Shown: positions 1 through 7,985 of the stretch, piece by piece | Layout: every line of letters begins with the position of its first letter | Position numbering within the stretch: the stretch's first letter is position 1 | Assembly (NCBI GenBank): GCA_004293365.1 | Contig: RDYN01000020.1 | Location: 1-64,000, forward strand | Length of the DNA stretch: 64,000 bases | Reading direction: 5' to 3' | Source of the DNA: Oscillatoriales cyanobacterium | GTDB taxonomy: Bacteria; Cyanobacteriota; Cyanobacteriia; Cyanobacteriales; Microcoleaceae | The notes under the pieces: model-generated | Told to the model about the DNA's origin: nothing | What the model saw: only the letters and a program-made list of their open reading frames with translations | Database searches by the model: none | Program-made: the position numbers and the translations under genes

Positions 1-105
1 AATTGGTGCATTTGGCTTTTGGTATTTTAAAGTCCCAAAAGCCTTTCGATCCTAATTATGCGATCGCTACCCCTTGACAGGTCAAGACAGTATCTACAGG
101 AATCA
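1..105 (+). mobile_element. 3' end of an IS110-like transposase (partial at left edge)
   Basis: Reading from base 3, the frame encodes LVHLAFGILKSQKPFDPNYA and stops at 75-77. This matches the usual C-terminus of IS110/IS116/IS902-type transposases. The same coding end plus about 25 bp of following noncoding DNA recurs in inverted orientation near 45.64-45.74 kb, which supports a mobile-element origin. The rest of the gene lies outside the window, so it may be intact or a relic. Confidence 0.55.
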
Positions 106-271
106 CGGTCAATCAACCGGACATAATATAACTTTGCAGTAAAAAATTATTCACTTCTTCCCCCTTCTTCCCCCTTCTTCCCTCTTCTTCCTTCGTGTTC
201 TTCGCGCCTTCGCGGTTCGATTTACTAAAAAGTAAAACAAAGCTAATTGAACTCAATCAACCCAATTCAAA

Positions 272-778
272 ATGCCATACTCTTTAGTTCAACTCAACCA
301 ACTCAGCCAGCAAGAATTCACACAAGCCCTAGGCGAGATTTTTGAACAGTCGCCCACCGTCGCCCGTTGCACTTGGGACGATCGCCCTTTTGCCTCCACA
401 GCCGATTTACACGCCAAAATGGTAACAGTCGTCAATTCCATGACTCGGGAAGAAAAATTAGCTTTAATTCGATCGCACCCGGACTTGGGAAGCAAAGCAA
501 AAATGGCTGTAGCATCGGTCAACGAACAAGCCGGCGCAGGCTTGGATCGGCTATCTGTCGCAGAGTTCGATCGCTTTCAATGCCTCAACCGAGAATACCG
601 CAAAAAGTTTTATTTCCCCTTCATTGCCGCGGTGAAAAACCACACAAAAACCAGCATTCTCGAAGCATTTGAGCGCCGCCTCGACAATTCCCTCGAAACT
701 GAAATGCAGCAGGCTTTAACAGAGATTTATCAGATTGCGCGGTTTCGTTTGGAGTCAGCAATTGAGAAACAAAACTAA
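272..778 (+). CDS. uraD: 2-oxo-4-hydroxy-4-carboxy-5-ureidoimidazoline (OHCU) decarboxylase
   Basis: The 168-residue product has the length and pattern of UraD, which decarboxylates OHCU to S-allantoin in the third step of urate breakdown. The SHPDLG motif carries the family's catalytic histidine (His69), and the later KFYFPFI stretch matches the conserved F-x-x-PFI segment. The ATG follows an AT-rich leader and no strong Shine-Dalgarno sequence is visible. The gene precedes puuE in the same direction, separated by about 700 bp that hold a dead porin fragment and simple repeats. The two enzymes that make its substrate are encoded at 39-41 kb rather than here. The protein should be cytoplasmic and needs no cofactor in known members. 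Confidence 0.88.
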   Translation: MPYSLVQLNQLSQQEFTQALGEIFEQSPTVARCTWDDRPFASTADLHAKMVTVVNSMTREEKLALIRSHPDLGSKAKMAVASVNEQAGAGLDRLSVAEFDRFQCLNREYRKKFYFPFIAAVKNHTKTSILEAFERRLDNSLETEMQQALTEIYQIARFRLESAIEKQN

Positions 779-845
779 AATTTCAGGCACGTAATTGCGC
801 TTGGGCGCTATGCGTGTATAGGGAACCTATCGCCCAAATCGAGCC

Positions 846-1262
846 ATGACTCGCTACGAATTCGCCGCAGGTTTCAATGCGTGTCTCGATAAAGTTGCTG
901 AGTTAATAACAGCAGTAACCTCGAATTTAGTTAAAAAAGAGGATTTAGAAAAACTCCAGAGACTGCAAGAATAATTTGCGGCATAACTAGCAGCGCTGCG
1001 CGGTATAATCGATGTATTGGAAGCTCGCACGGCGGATTTAGAATCGAATCAATTCTCAACTACAACGAAACTAAATGCTACGGTTTGGTTCAACCTAACA
1101 TCAGCATTTCCGACAGGCGATATCACCGCAGAACGCAGCCGCACCGCCCCGGGAAGCCCCTTTGCTGCCCCAACTCGCGATTCGGCCAACAATCGACAGA
1201 CTCGCGTCGAGCACGGGCAACCTGAAACTACTTTTAGTTACTACGCTAGCGCGGGTAATTAA
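846..1262 (+). pseudogene. relic of an iron-uptake/OprB-like porin gene
   Basis: One frame from the ATG at 846 reads MTRYEFAAGFNACLDKVAEL, then a coiled coil, then LEARTADLESNQFSTTTKLN. This is the segment joining the SLH domain to the barrel in cyanobacterial porins. Two in-frame TAA codons (972-974 and 984-986) fall where the family has glutamates in the 'LQEEFAAELAALRG' pattern. The match fades after about 1110, and neither the SLH start nor the beta barrel is present. I read this as a non-functional internal fragment. The frame stays open to 1262, but that part resembles nothing I recognise. Confidence 0.62.
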
Positions 1263-1299
1263 AGAAATTCAGGGAATAGAACAACATCAATAATTTGAG

Positions 1300-1484
1300 A
1301 TTGGGCATTGGGCATTGGGAAGAAGGCCAAACAGGTCATTGGCCAAACAGGTCATGGGGCATGGGGCCCAGAGGGCATGGGGCCCAGAGGGCATCGGTTA
1401 TGAGTTATGAGTTATGAGTTATTATCACTAACAAATAACCACTAACAAATAACCACTAACAAATAACCAATAACAAATAACTTA
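1300..1484. repeat. simple tandem repeats upstream of puuE
   Basis: Consecutive low-complexity blocks are present: GGGCATTGGG-like runs, 'ggcccagagggcatgg' twice, 'tgagttatga' repeats and four copies of an 'actaacaaataacc' unit ending next to the puuE ATG. This filler is noncoding, and similar blocks occur elsewhere in the window. Confidence 0.8.
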
Positions 1485-1485
1485 T

Positions 1486-2400
1486 ATGCCAGCAAACTAT
1501 CCGCGAGAATTAGTCGGTTACGGGCAAAATCCTCCCGATCCTCAATGGCCAGATCGATCGCGCGTAGCCCTGCAATTTGTGATCAATTACGAAGAAGGTG
1601 GAGAAACCTGCATCCTCCACGGCGACGGATCTTCGGAAACATTTCTGTCGGAGATTGTCGGCGCCGAACCCCTATCGGGACTGCGCCACATGAATATGGA
1701 ATCTTGTTACGAATACGGCAGTCGCGCCGGTTTGTGGCGGCTGCACAGGATGTTTACTTCTCGGAACATACCGGTGACTGTTTACGGCGTGGCAATGGCC
1801 TTAGAAAGGCATCCCGAAGCCGTTGCAGCGATGTTGGAGGCCGATTGGGAAATTGCCAGCCACGGCTACCGCTGGATTGATTACAAGTATTTTGGGGAAG
1901 AGGCGGAACGGGAACATTTGCACAGGGCGATCGCGATTCACACGCAAATTACCGGCAGCCGTCCCCTGGGTTGGTATACGGGACGCACGAGCCCCCAAAC
2001 CCGCAAGCTAGTAGTGGAAGAAGGCGGTTTTCTCTACGATGCCGACAGCTATGCGGATGACTTGCCTTACTGGGTGTACGAGTGCGATCGACCTCACTTG
2101 GTAATTCCTTATACCCTCGACAACAACGATATGCGGTTTGCTACGAGTCAGGGGTTTAACTCCGGCGACCAATTTTTTGCTTACCTGCGCGATGCTTTTG
2201 ATGTACTCTACGCCGAGGGCGAGACTGCGCCGAAGATGATGAGTGTGGGGCTGCACTGCCGCTTGGCGGGGCGGCCGGGGCGGGCGGCAGCTTTGGCGCG
2301 TTTTTTGGATTACGTGCAGCAGCATGAGAGGGTTTGGATATGCCGCCGCATTGATATTGCCCGACACTGGCATGAATATCAAAAACCCATGGTTTCTTAG
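1486..2400 (+). CDS. puuE: allantoinase of the polysaccharide-deacetylase type (PuuE)
   Basis: The 304-residue product begins with YPRELVGYGQNPPDPQWP, a typical PuuE opening, and has the NodB/polysaccharide-deacetylase fold signatures ASHGYRWIDY (around residue 125) and TGRTSPQTRKLV. PuuE enzymes hydrolyse allantoin to allantoate and are unrelated to the metal-dependent amidohydrolase allantoinase AllB. The gene lies downstream of uraD, which makes its substrate, and upstream of an allantoate-hydrolase-like gene, so the assignment fits its context. The length is normal for the family. A hairpin repeat begins at the base after the stop codon and may act as the 3' end of the transcript. Confidence 0.9.
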   Translation: MPANYPRELVGYGQNPPDPQWPDRSRVALQFVINYEEGGETCILHGDGSSETFLSEIVGAEPLSGLRHMNMESCYEYGSRAGLWRLHRMFTSRNIPVTVYGVAMALERHPEAVAAMLEADWEIASHGYRWIDYKYFGEEAEREHLHRAIAIHTQITGSRPLGWYTGRTSPQTRKLVVEEGGFLYDADSYADDLPYWVYECDRPHLVIPYTLDNNDMRFATSQGFNSGDQFFAYLRDAFDVLYAEGETAPKMMSVGLHCRLAGRPGRAAALARFLDYVQQHERVWICRRIDIARHWHEYQKPMVS

Positions 2401-2425
2401 GAGGACTGAAGTCCTGACTGCGAAC
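2401..2425. repeat. half copy of the short hairpin repeat family
   Basis: GAGGACTGAAGTCCTGACTG followed by CGAAC matches one arm of the 'GAGGACTAAAGTCCTCACTACGAACC' family seen at many intergenic sites here. It abuts the puuE stop codon. Confidence 0.7.
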
Positions 2426-2472
2426 TTGAAATCCGTGGGGACACGGCACTGAGGTGGCGTGTCAACAACCAG

Positions 2473-2508
2473 GTCAAACCCGTAGCCAAACCCGTAGCCA
2501 AACCCGTA
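2473..2508. repeat. 12-bp tandem triplication
   Basis: The unit ccaaacccgtag (with small variation) is repeated three times in tandem. It leads directly into the composite hairpin element that follows. Confidence 0.75.
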
Positions 2509-2635
2509 GTCCGGCGGGGGTTGAAACCCCCGCCTCAAAGCGAAAGTCCTCTTTAGAGGACTAAAGAACTCATCAGTCCTCTTTAGAGGACTTTCGCTAT
2601 TAGACAGGGGTTTAAACCCCTGGCGGTCTATCGGG
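2508..2635. repeat. four-hairpin composite palindromic element (copy A)
   Basis: There are four short palindromes in order: GGCGGGGGTTGAAACCCCCGCC (described by its centre GGGGTTGAAACCCC), GTCCTCTTTAGAGGAC, the same again, and CAGGGGTTTAAACCCCTG. Complementary boxes, CAAAGCGAAA on the left and TTTCGCTATT on the right, enclose the inner pair. The outer ends CCCGTAG and CTATCGGG also pair. Copies B, C and D share the architecture with different stem sequences. Confidence 0.8.
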
Positions 2636-2640
2636 TTTCA

Positions 2641-2703
2641 CTCAGAGGACTGAAGTCCGAACGATCGAACCTTTTTCGGACTGAAGTCCTTACTGCGAAC
2701 CGG
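2641..2703. repeat. short hairpin repeat overlapping a gene 3' end
   Basis: Two GGACTGAAGTCC-type palindromes lie side by side and end in TTACTGCGAACC. The right end supplies the last codons and the stop of the minus-strand gene that terminates at 2690. Confidence 0.75.
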
Positions 2704-3091
2704 CTTTGTAAGCGGCCCACCCACCGCGATCGGAAATATCTTCCCATTGGTATTTCTCTACTAACTCTTGGGGGTACAGGAAAGCGGTTAATACTTCCCC
2801 GTCTTCCAAAATCACATCGGATGGATACATATGTGGGGGTTCTCCGGCTGCAAGCTGTTCAAAGTCTTCTGGAGTTAATTCGTACACCTCTCCCGGAATT
2901 GATACGCCTCCGGTAGCCACTTGGTAAATTGCAGGATGCCAGCCATTTTCCGCTGAGTGCAAGCGGTAAATCGGACGAGTTTTGGCTTCTCTAATCAACT
3001 TGGCTTCTCCCAGGTTGCTGTTGTCCGGCTGGCCCCGAAGGGCGGAACCGCAAATGAATACTCGTTTACTTACAATTGCTGTTTGACTCAT
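2690..3091 (-). CDS. gamma-glutamylcyclotransferase-fold protein (AtzF C-terminal-like)
   Basis: The 133-residue product reads FICGSALRGQPDN near the start, the phosphate-binding-type turn of the GGCT/AIG2-like fold, and then SIPGEVYELTPEDFEQL and ILEDGEVLTAFLYPQE. Proteins of this type are annotated as gamma-glutamylcyclotransferases or as relatives of the C-terminal domain of allophanate hydrolase. Lying between puuE and an allantoate-hydrolase-like gene, a role in ureide breakdown is plausible but unproven. I place the start at the ATG giving MSQTAIVSK; a longer reading would translate a gaagaag simple repeat into FFLLPSSFFLLL, which is unlikely to be real. The last residues GSQ and the stop lie inside a dispersed hairpin repeat, so the C-terminus has probably been remodelled. 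Confidence 0.72.
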   Translation of the reverse strand: MSQTAIVSKRVFICGSALRGQPDNSNLGEAKLIREAKTRPIYRLHSAENGWHPAIYQVATGGVSIPGEVYELTPEDFEQLAAGEPPHMYPSDVILEDGEVLTAFLYPQELVEKYQWEDISDRGGWAAYKAGSQ

Positions 3092-3470
3092 AAGTAGAAG
3101 GAAGAAGGAAGAAGGAAGAAGGAAGAAGGAATTCGAGAAATGGAAGTCGTTCGAGGGCAGTCGGAAGAAGACATACACGGCAAGCTTTTTAGCACTCCGT
3201 ATTTTACGTTTAATTAGGTGGATATACTTATCACCAGACCGCTCAAAAATTGTACTTGTTTCTACAATTAAATCGCTGCGATCGCTTTATGCTGCGTGCT
3301 GTATTTTGATTGCAGCAGTTTAAGTGCTACAGCCGATCGCCTGTTGTAGGCAAGACTACATTCTTGTACAGATTTAACCTATCTTGGATACATTCTACAA
3401 TAATCACTTAAATGATTAATAATACAAGAGCGATCGCATCATTAAATTTCCCAGAATAGGAGAATGTAAC
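3092..3470. other. intergenic leader between divergent genes
   Basis: The first 40 bp are a gaaggaaga simple repeat. The rest is AT-rich DNA holding the divergent promoters of the GGCT-like gene and the downstream hydrolase. A clear ribosome-binding site, aggaga, lies 8-10 bases before the ATG at 3471. I see no gene here. Confidence 0.5.
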
Positions 3471-4721
3471 ATGACAGTTAGGCTAGCACTTTCAGTCAAC
3501 GGTTCGCGCCTCAACAGCAGCATTGCCCAACTCGCCCAAATCGGCAAACTGACGGGAGGAGGCGTCAGTCGCGTAGCTTTTAGCAAAGAGGATTTGTTGG
3601 CGCGCAAACTTGTTGAGTCTTGGATGCGAGAAGCAGGGATGACGGTTAGGATTGACGCGGCTGGAAATACCATTGGCAGATATCCCGGATTGCGCGAAGG
3701 GGCTGCGCTAGCCACCGGTTCTCACATTGATACCGTTCCCACGGGGGGCCATTTTGATGGAGTTTTGGGAGTTTTGGCAGGAATTGAAGTGGTGCGAGTA
3801 TTGCGTGAAAACGGCCGGCGCTTGGAACACGCCATTGAGACGATCGTATTTACCGACGAAGAAAACACCGTTATCGGCTGCAAAGCAATGGCGGGAAATA
3901 CAGTCAACAACCCCGAATATTACCGCCGCAGCGATGGCACTTCGATTGAAACTTGTTTAGCACAAATTGGCGGAGATTGGTCAAAAATTGCCGAGGCAAA
4001 ACGCCACCCCAAAGAAATAGCAGCTTTTGTGGAACTGCACGTCGAACAAGGAGGTGTTTTGGAAAGTACGGGCGACTGCATAGGAGTAGTTAAAGGCATT
4101 GTCGGACAGTACCGCCTGGGAGTGACGGTAACGGGCAGCCCCAATCATGCCGGATCGACGCCCATGCACGCGAGAAAGGATGCCCTGGTAGCGGCTTCGC
4201 AAATGGTATTAGCAGTCAACAAGCTAGCAGTAGAAACACCGGGAGAACAGGTAGCAACGGTAGGTTATTTAACTGTTTGGCCGAATGCTACGAATACTGT
4301 GCCGGGAAAAGTCGAGTTTAAAATCGACTTGCGCGATTTGTCTGAAACTAATTTGGAACAGTTGTTAGCTAAAATGAAATTGGAGTTTGGGGCGATCGCC
4401 TCTGCCACCCAAACCGAAATTGAAATAACTCAATTGCTGCACGTACAGCCGACGCTAGCAGCACCAAAGATTCAGAATACAATTGTAGAAGTTTGTCAAG
4501 AATTAGGGTTTAGTTACAGGCATTTAATCAGCAGGGCGGGACACGACGCCCAAGAAATCGGACGCTTTACCGATATGGGGATGATTTTTGTGGCTTCTCG
4601 GGGCGGCATCAGCCATGCAGAAGATGAGTATACTTCGCCAGCAGAGTGTACTCAGGGGGCGAATGCGCTGCTGCAAACCTTCTTAAAGCTCGATCGGCTG
4701 ATCTGCACAATCTTAGTCTAG
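3471..4721 (+). CDS. allantoate amidohydrolase / N-carbamoyl amino acid hydrolase family (M20)
   Basis: The 416-residue product is an M20-family metallohydrolase. Visible metal-site motifs are GSHIDTVPTGGHFDGVLG, DEEN, ELHVEQG and SRGGISHAEDE. The family includes allantoate amidohydrolase (AllC), ureidoglycolate amidohydrolase and beta-ureidopropionase. The neighbouring uraD and puuE favour allantoate as substrate, releasing ammonia and CO2, but the sequence alone cannot settle this. The start is supported by aggaga upstream. The last 7 residues (ICTILV after DRL) look unnatural: the duplicated tail of this same gene at 7793 continues as HGSCRASLKRDNK, so the present C-terminus seems to have been created by a deletion fusing it to foreign sequence. 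Confidence 0.82.
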   Translation: MTVRLALSVNGSRLNSSIAQLAQIGKLTGGGVSRVAFSKEDLLARKLVESWMREAGMTVRIDAAGNTIGRYPGLREGAALATGSHIDTVPTGGHFDGVLGVLAGIEVVRVLRENGRRLEHAIETIVFTDEENTVIGCKAMAGNTVNNPEYYRRSDGTSIETCLAQIGGDWSKIAEAKRHPKEIAAFVELHVEQGGVLESTGDCIGVVKGIVGQYRLGVTVTGSPNHAGSTPMHARKDALVAASQMVLAVNKLAVETPGEQVATVGYLTVWPNATNTVPGKVEFKIDLRDLSETNLEQLLAKMKLEFGAIASATQTEIEITQLLHVQPTLAAPKIQNTIVEVCQELGFSYRHLISRAGHDAQEIGRFTDMGMIFVASRGGISHAEDEYTSPAECTQGANALLQTFLKLDRLICTILV

Positions 4722-4723
4722 TC

Positions 4724-4890
4724 CGAGAAAATAACTCGCTCCGCTACCCTCTCAAACTCAAAAACTATGATGACTTGAGAATAGATGACTTCGCCATTGC
4801 CAAAATTTTAGTTGTCGTTTTAATCCCCGAAACAATAGCAAACGGGTTAACTCAGTCAGAAACAGAAACCTGCATGAAAAACTGCGGATA
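4724..4890 (+). pseudogene. internal fragment of a DUF4365 gene (duplicate of 8181-8347)
   Basis: These 167 bp align base for base, with about a dozen substitutions and no gaps, to 8181-8347 inside the intact DUF4365 gene. The fragment encodes the middle of the protein (ENNSLRYPLKLKNYDDLRID) but lacks the putative nuclease motif upstream and the C-terminus. It begins 3 bp after the stop of the hydrolase gene. Confidence 0.85.
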
Positions 4891-5118
4891 ATCGAAGTTT
4901 ACATGGAGATTTGACTTCATCTGAGATCGCCCTAATAGTCGCCCCTCGCCCTAATAGTCAAGCGGGGTGCTCTCTTCCTAGCCCTCGTAGAGGATCGTAG
5001 TTGTGTCCGCACTACATATATTGTGTCTGCCTAAATCCTGATTAGTTAAAAATTTTCCTGAGAAGTTACCAAAAGAATAGTAATCTAGATAATAGTCTCG
5101 GCTCAATAATTTTTAGTG

Positions 5119-5961
5119 ATGAAATTAAATTTGTCTGATATTTCTAAATGGATGACAATCCTATTTACTACTATTTTAATCACTTTCGCCTTGCCTTTGC
5201 TGGCGAGGGAGATTCAACTCCCCGGGAGTCGTTGGGTGGAAGTACGGCAAATTAAGGGAACCGTAACATATCAAGGAAGACCAGCAAAAGTGGGCGATCG
5301 CCTGACAACAGCCGGCCAGCAAATCTCCACAGGCAAACAATCTAGCGCGGTTTTAGCCGTAGACTCTGGCATCGCTACGATTAGTGTAGCAGAATTAAGC
5401 ACCGTCCAAGTTAAAGGTCTGTCCGTTGCTGTCAATGGAGGTAGAGTTACCCTGCTGTCAGTCCCCGCAGGACTTGCAAGAGTTTCGGCCCGACGCATGA
5501 CTAACCCCAATTCGCGCCTAGAAATTAACAGCCCAGCGGGAGTTGTGGGTGTCAGGGGGACTGAATTCGCCGTGGGTGTTGGCCCAGAGGGAAAAGCCGC
5601 AACTGCCTTATTTGAGGGGAAGGTTGACGCTAGCGCTCAAGGGCAAACTGTGAAGATAGAAAAGGGCTATGCTTCCGTCACTTTTCCCGGCAATCCTCCC
5701 AATCCACCCCAGGCATTCAAAGAAAATCTGAACTATGAATTGATCAGTTTATCAGTCATCAGTCCAAACAAAGTTCGATGCGTTTGTACTGTAGATCCGC
5801 TGAATTTAGTGTATTTAAACGGCCAACCCTTAAAGATGGATCGAACAGGTAAAATCGACGAAGTAGTGCCGAAGCCAGCTAACTCTGACTACTGGCTAGT
5901 TGTTCGCAGTCCGGTGGGAAATGAGGTATCTTATGAACTCGGTGAAAGTTTAGTTAGGTAA
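5119..5961 (+). CDS. secreted or periplasmic FecR-domain protein
   Basis: The roughly 280-residue product has a signal peptide or membrane anchor (TILFTTILITFALPLLA). A FecR-type domain follows (SRWVEVRQIKGTVTYQGRPAKVGDRL, then INSPAGVVGVRGTEFAVGV). The C-terminal 70 residues are a small unassigned domain with two close cysteines (VRCVCTV). GTG and ATG are adjacent at the start; I take the ATG. The gene ends 6 bp before the CHASE2 cyclase start, so the two are very likely co-transcribed. This pairing is common in cyanobacteria. A periplasmic FecR-like sensor feeding a CHASE2 receptor is plausible but inferred. Confidence 0.8.
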   Translation: MKLNLSDISKWMTILFTTILITFALPLLAREIQLPGSRWVEVRQIKGTVTYQGRPAKVGDRLTTAGQQISTGKQSSAVLAVDSGIATISVAELSTVQVKGLSVAVNGGRVTLLSVPAGLARVSARRMTNPNSRLEINSPAGVVGVRGTEFAVGVGPEGKAATALFEGKVDASAQGQTVKIEKGYASVTFPGNPPNPPQAFKENLNYELISLSVISPNKVRCVCTVDPLNLVYLNGQPLKMDRTGKIDEVVPKPANSDYWLVVRSPVGNEVSYELGESLVR

Positions 5962-5967
5962 TGGCTA

Positions 5968-7791
5968 ATGACTAAATCAATAATCCATCGTTTGCGAGGT
6001 TTTTTTGCCCGCAGCCAATCCTTAATGCCGGGAGTTGCTGCCGCTATTATTTCCTTGGGCGCGTTGCATTTGGGTGGCTGGAAACCGCTGGAACAACTCG
6101 GATCTAACAGCCTGTTTCAACTTCGCGAAAGTGGAATTTTACCCAAACCTATTTGGGATAAGCGAGTGGTGGTCATTGCCATAGACGAAGCAAGTTTAAG
6201 GAAGTTGGGGAGATTTCCGTTTTCGCGCGATCGCTACACTCAATTATTACAAGCCCTTTCCCCTGCTAAACCCGCAGTCGTTGGTTTCGACATTATTTTT
6301 GCCGAACCCAGTCCCCAAGATGACCAACTTGCAGACGCGATGAGTGCCATAGGTAATGTAGTGTTAGCTAAGGCTTGGGATGACCGAGGAAAACCGCTAC
6401 CAATTGTACCAACTTTAGAAGCCGCAGCCGCCGATCGAGGTCATATTTTCCATAAGTCAGACACAGATGGGATCGGTCGTCAAGCCACGCTGTGGCTGCG
6501 AGATATTCCCTCCTTAGGAATTGCCATGCTTCACGTTTACAACTCCGACAAGCAACCGCAATCTGGAGGGCTAGAAAAGTTTTTATCACCGCCTAATAAC
6601 GGCAGTCTAGAATTTTACAGTGCAGGGATAAATTGGCCTGGAAAAACGCAATTTCTACCGACTTATTCGTTTGCTGATGTTCTGGAAGGTAAAATTACCA
6701 AAGATGCTTTTAAAGACAAATTGGTATTAGTAGGTACGACGGCAACAGGTTTAGATCCCTTGCGGACTCCTTTAAATCAAATTTCACCAACCAGTGGGAT
6801 TTACCTTCATGCCGCAGTTATTGATAACTTGCTAAATAACCGACTGCTGCAACCTTTACCTGACTGGACAAGTTGGCTGATATTACTTTTAATTGGGCCA
6901 ATTACTAGCGCTATATTATCGAAAACTGGCCCCAGGGGACGAATTGCGATCGCTATCCTTTTCCCTCTAATCTGGTATGCAGTTTCTTTCTTATTATTTA
7001 CGTTTAATTCTCTACTAATGCCCATCGCTGCACCGATTGGTACGATCGTCTTAGCTGGAATTGGACTGCAACTGCGAGAACAACAAGAGAAACAACAATT
7101 AATGAGCCTGTTTGAAAAATACATGGCAAAAGAAACTGCTGAATTAATTTGGCAGCGCAAAGACGAAATATTTAAGAATGGCGAAATGCAACCGCAAGAA
7201 ATGGTCGCCACTGTTTTATTTATGGATATTCGAGGGTTTACTAGCATTTCCGAACAACTATCTCCCGGTGAATTGATGCCTTGGCTGAATCTATATTTAA
7301 ATGCCATGAGTGAGTGCATTATGGATCGCGGCGGCGTTATTGATAAATATATTGGCGATGCAATTATGGCAATATTTGGCATTCCCTTTCCTCATACTAA
7401 ACCTGAAGAAATCAAACAAGACGCTCAAAATTGTATCGCCGCTTGTTTGGATATGTCAGAACGATTGAAACAATTAAATCAGCAATTTGAAAGGGAAGGC
7501 AAGCCAAAAATTGAATTTGGAGTTGGCATTCATACAGGGTCGATTATTGCTGGAACTGTCGGCGGCGGGAAGCGATTAAATTTTTCGGTTTTAGGAGATA
7601 CTGTGAATATTGCCGCCAGGTTAGAAGCAATGAATAAAGATATTAAAGAAGATAATCCTTATCGGGTATTAATAACAGGAGAAACCTGGGAATTGGTGAG
7701 CGATCGCTACGAAGCAAGACCAGTTAAGAGTATTCAATTAAGAGGCAGAAAACAAGAAACAACTATTTGTGCGATCGTTGGCAAAAAATGA
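5968..7791 (+). CDS. CHASE2-domain adenylate/guanylate cyclase
   Basis: The 607-residue product has an N-terminal membrane helix (residues 20-40), a periplasmic CHASE2 sensor (about 60-290, with VVVIAIDEASLRKLGRFPFSRD), two or three further membrane helices (about 300-370) and a class III cyclase domain (about 410-600). The two metal-binding aspartates are at D420 in FMDIRGFTS and D464 in KYIGDAIMAIFG. The transition-state Asn/Arg pair is seen in LGDTVNIAARLE. All catalytic positions are present, so it should make cAMP (or cGMP) in response to an extracytoplasmic signal. It follows the FecR gene closely. The stop codon is immediately followed by a duplicated fragment of the hydrolase gene from 3.5-4.7 kb, so the cassette ends here. 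Confidence 0.9.
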   Translation: MTKSIIHRLRGFFARSQSLMPGVAAAIISLGALHLGGWKPLEQLGSNSLFQLRESGILPKPIWDKRVVVIAIDEASLRKLGRFPFSRDRYTQLLQALSPAKPAVVGFDIIFAEPSPQDDQLADAMSAIGNVVLAKAWDDRGKPLPIVPTLEAAAADRGHIFHKSDTDGIGRQATLWLRDIPSLGIAMLHVYNSDKQPQSGGLEKFLSPPNNGSLEFYSAGINWPGKTQFLPTYSFADVLEGKITKDAFKDKLVLVGTTATGLDPLRTPLNQISPTSGIYLHAAVIDNLLNNRLLQPLPDWTSWLILLLIGPITSAILSKTGPRGRIAIAILFPLIWYAVSFLLFTFNSLLMPIAAPIGTIVLAGIGLQLREQQEKQQLMSLFEKYMAKETAELIWQRKDEIFKNGEMQPQEMVATVLFMDIRGFTSISEQLSPGELMPWLNLYLNAMSECIMDRGGVIDKYIGDAIMAIFGIPFPHTKPEEIKQDAQNCIAACLDMSERLKQLNQQFEREGKPKIEFGVGIHTGSIIAGTVGGGKRLNFSVLGDTVNIAARLEAMNKDIKEDNPYRVLITGETWELVSDRYEARPVKSIQLRGRKQETTICAIVGKK

Positions 7792-7792
7792 A

Positions 7793-7955
7793 GATGATTT
7801 TCGTAGCTTCTCGCGGCGGCATCAGCCATGCAGAAGATGAGTATACTTCGCCAGCAGAGTGTACTCAGGGGGCGAATGCGCTGCTGCAAACCTTCTTAAA
7901 GCTCGATCGGCTGCATGGGAGTTGCAGGGCGTCATTAAAACGTGATAATAAATGA
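7793..7955 (+). pseudogene. duplicated tail of the M20 hydrolase gene
   Basis: Bases 7793-7913 repeat 4580-4700 with only a few differences and encode MIFVASRGGISHAEDEYTSP through LLKLDRL-like residues. Then comes HGSCRASLKRDNK and a stop. There is no start of its own; the segment begins 2 bp after the cyclase stop. It probably preserves the ancestral C-terminus of the 3471-4721 gene. Confidence 0.85.
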
Positions 7956-7985
7956 GTGCTGAGCATCTAAAAAATACAGGTAAGT

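Noticed and set aside
7767-7955. A possible small gene of 62 residues after the cyclase
   Set aside because: It overlaps the cyclase end and is explained entirely as a duplicated tail of the M20 hydrolase gene.
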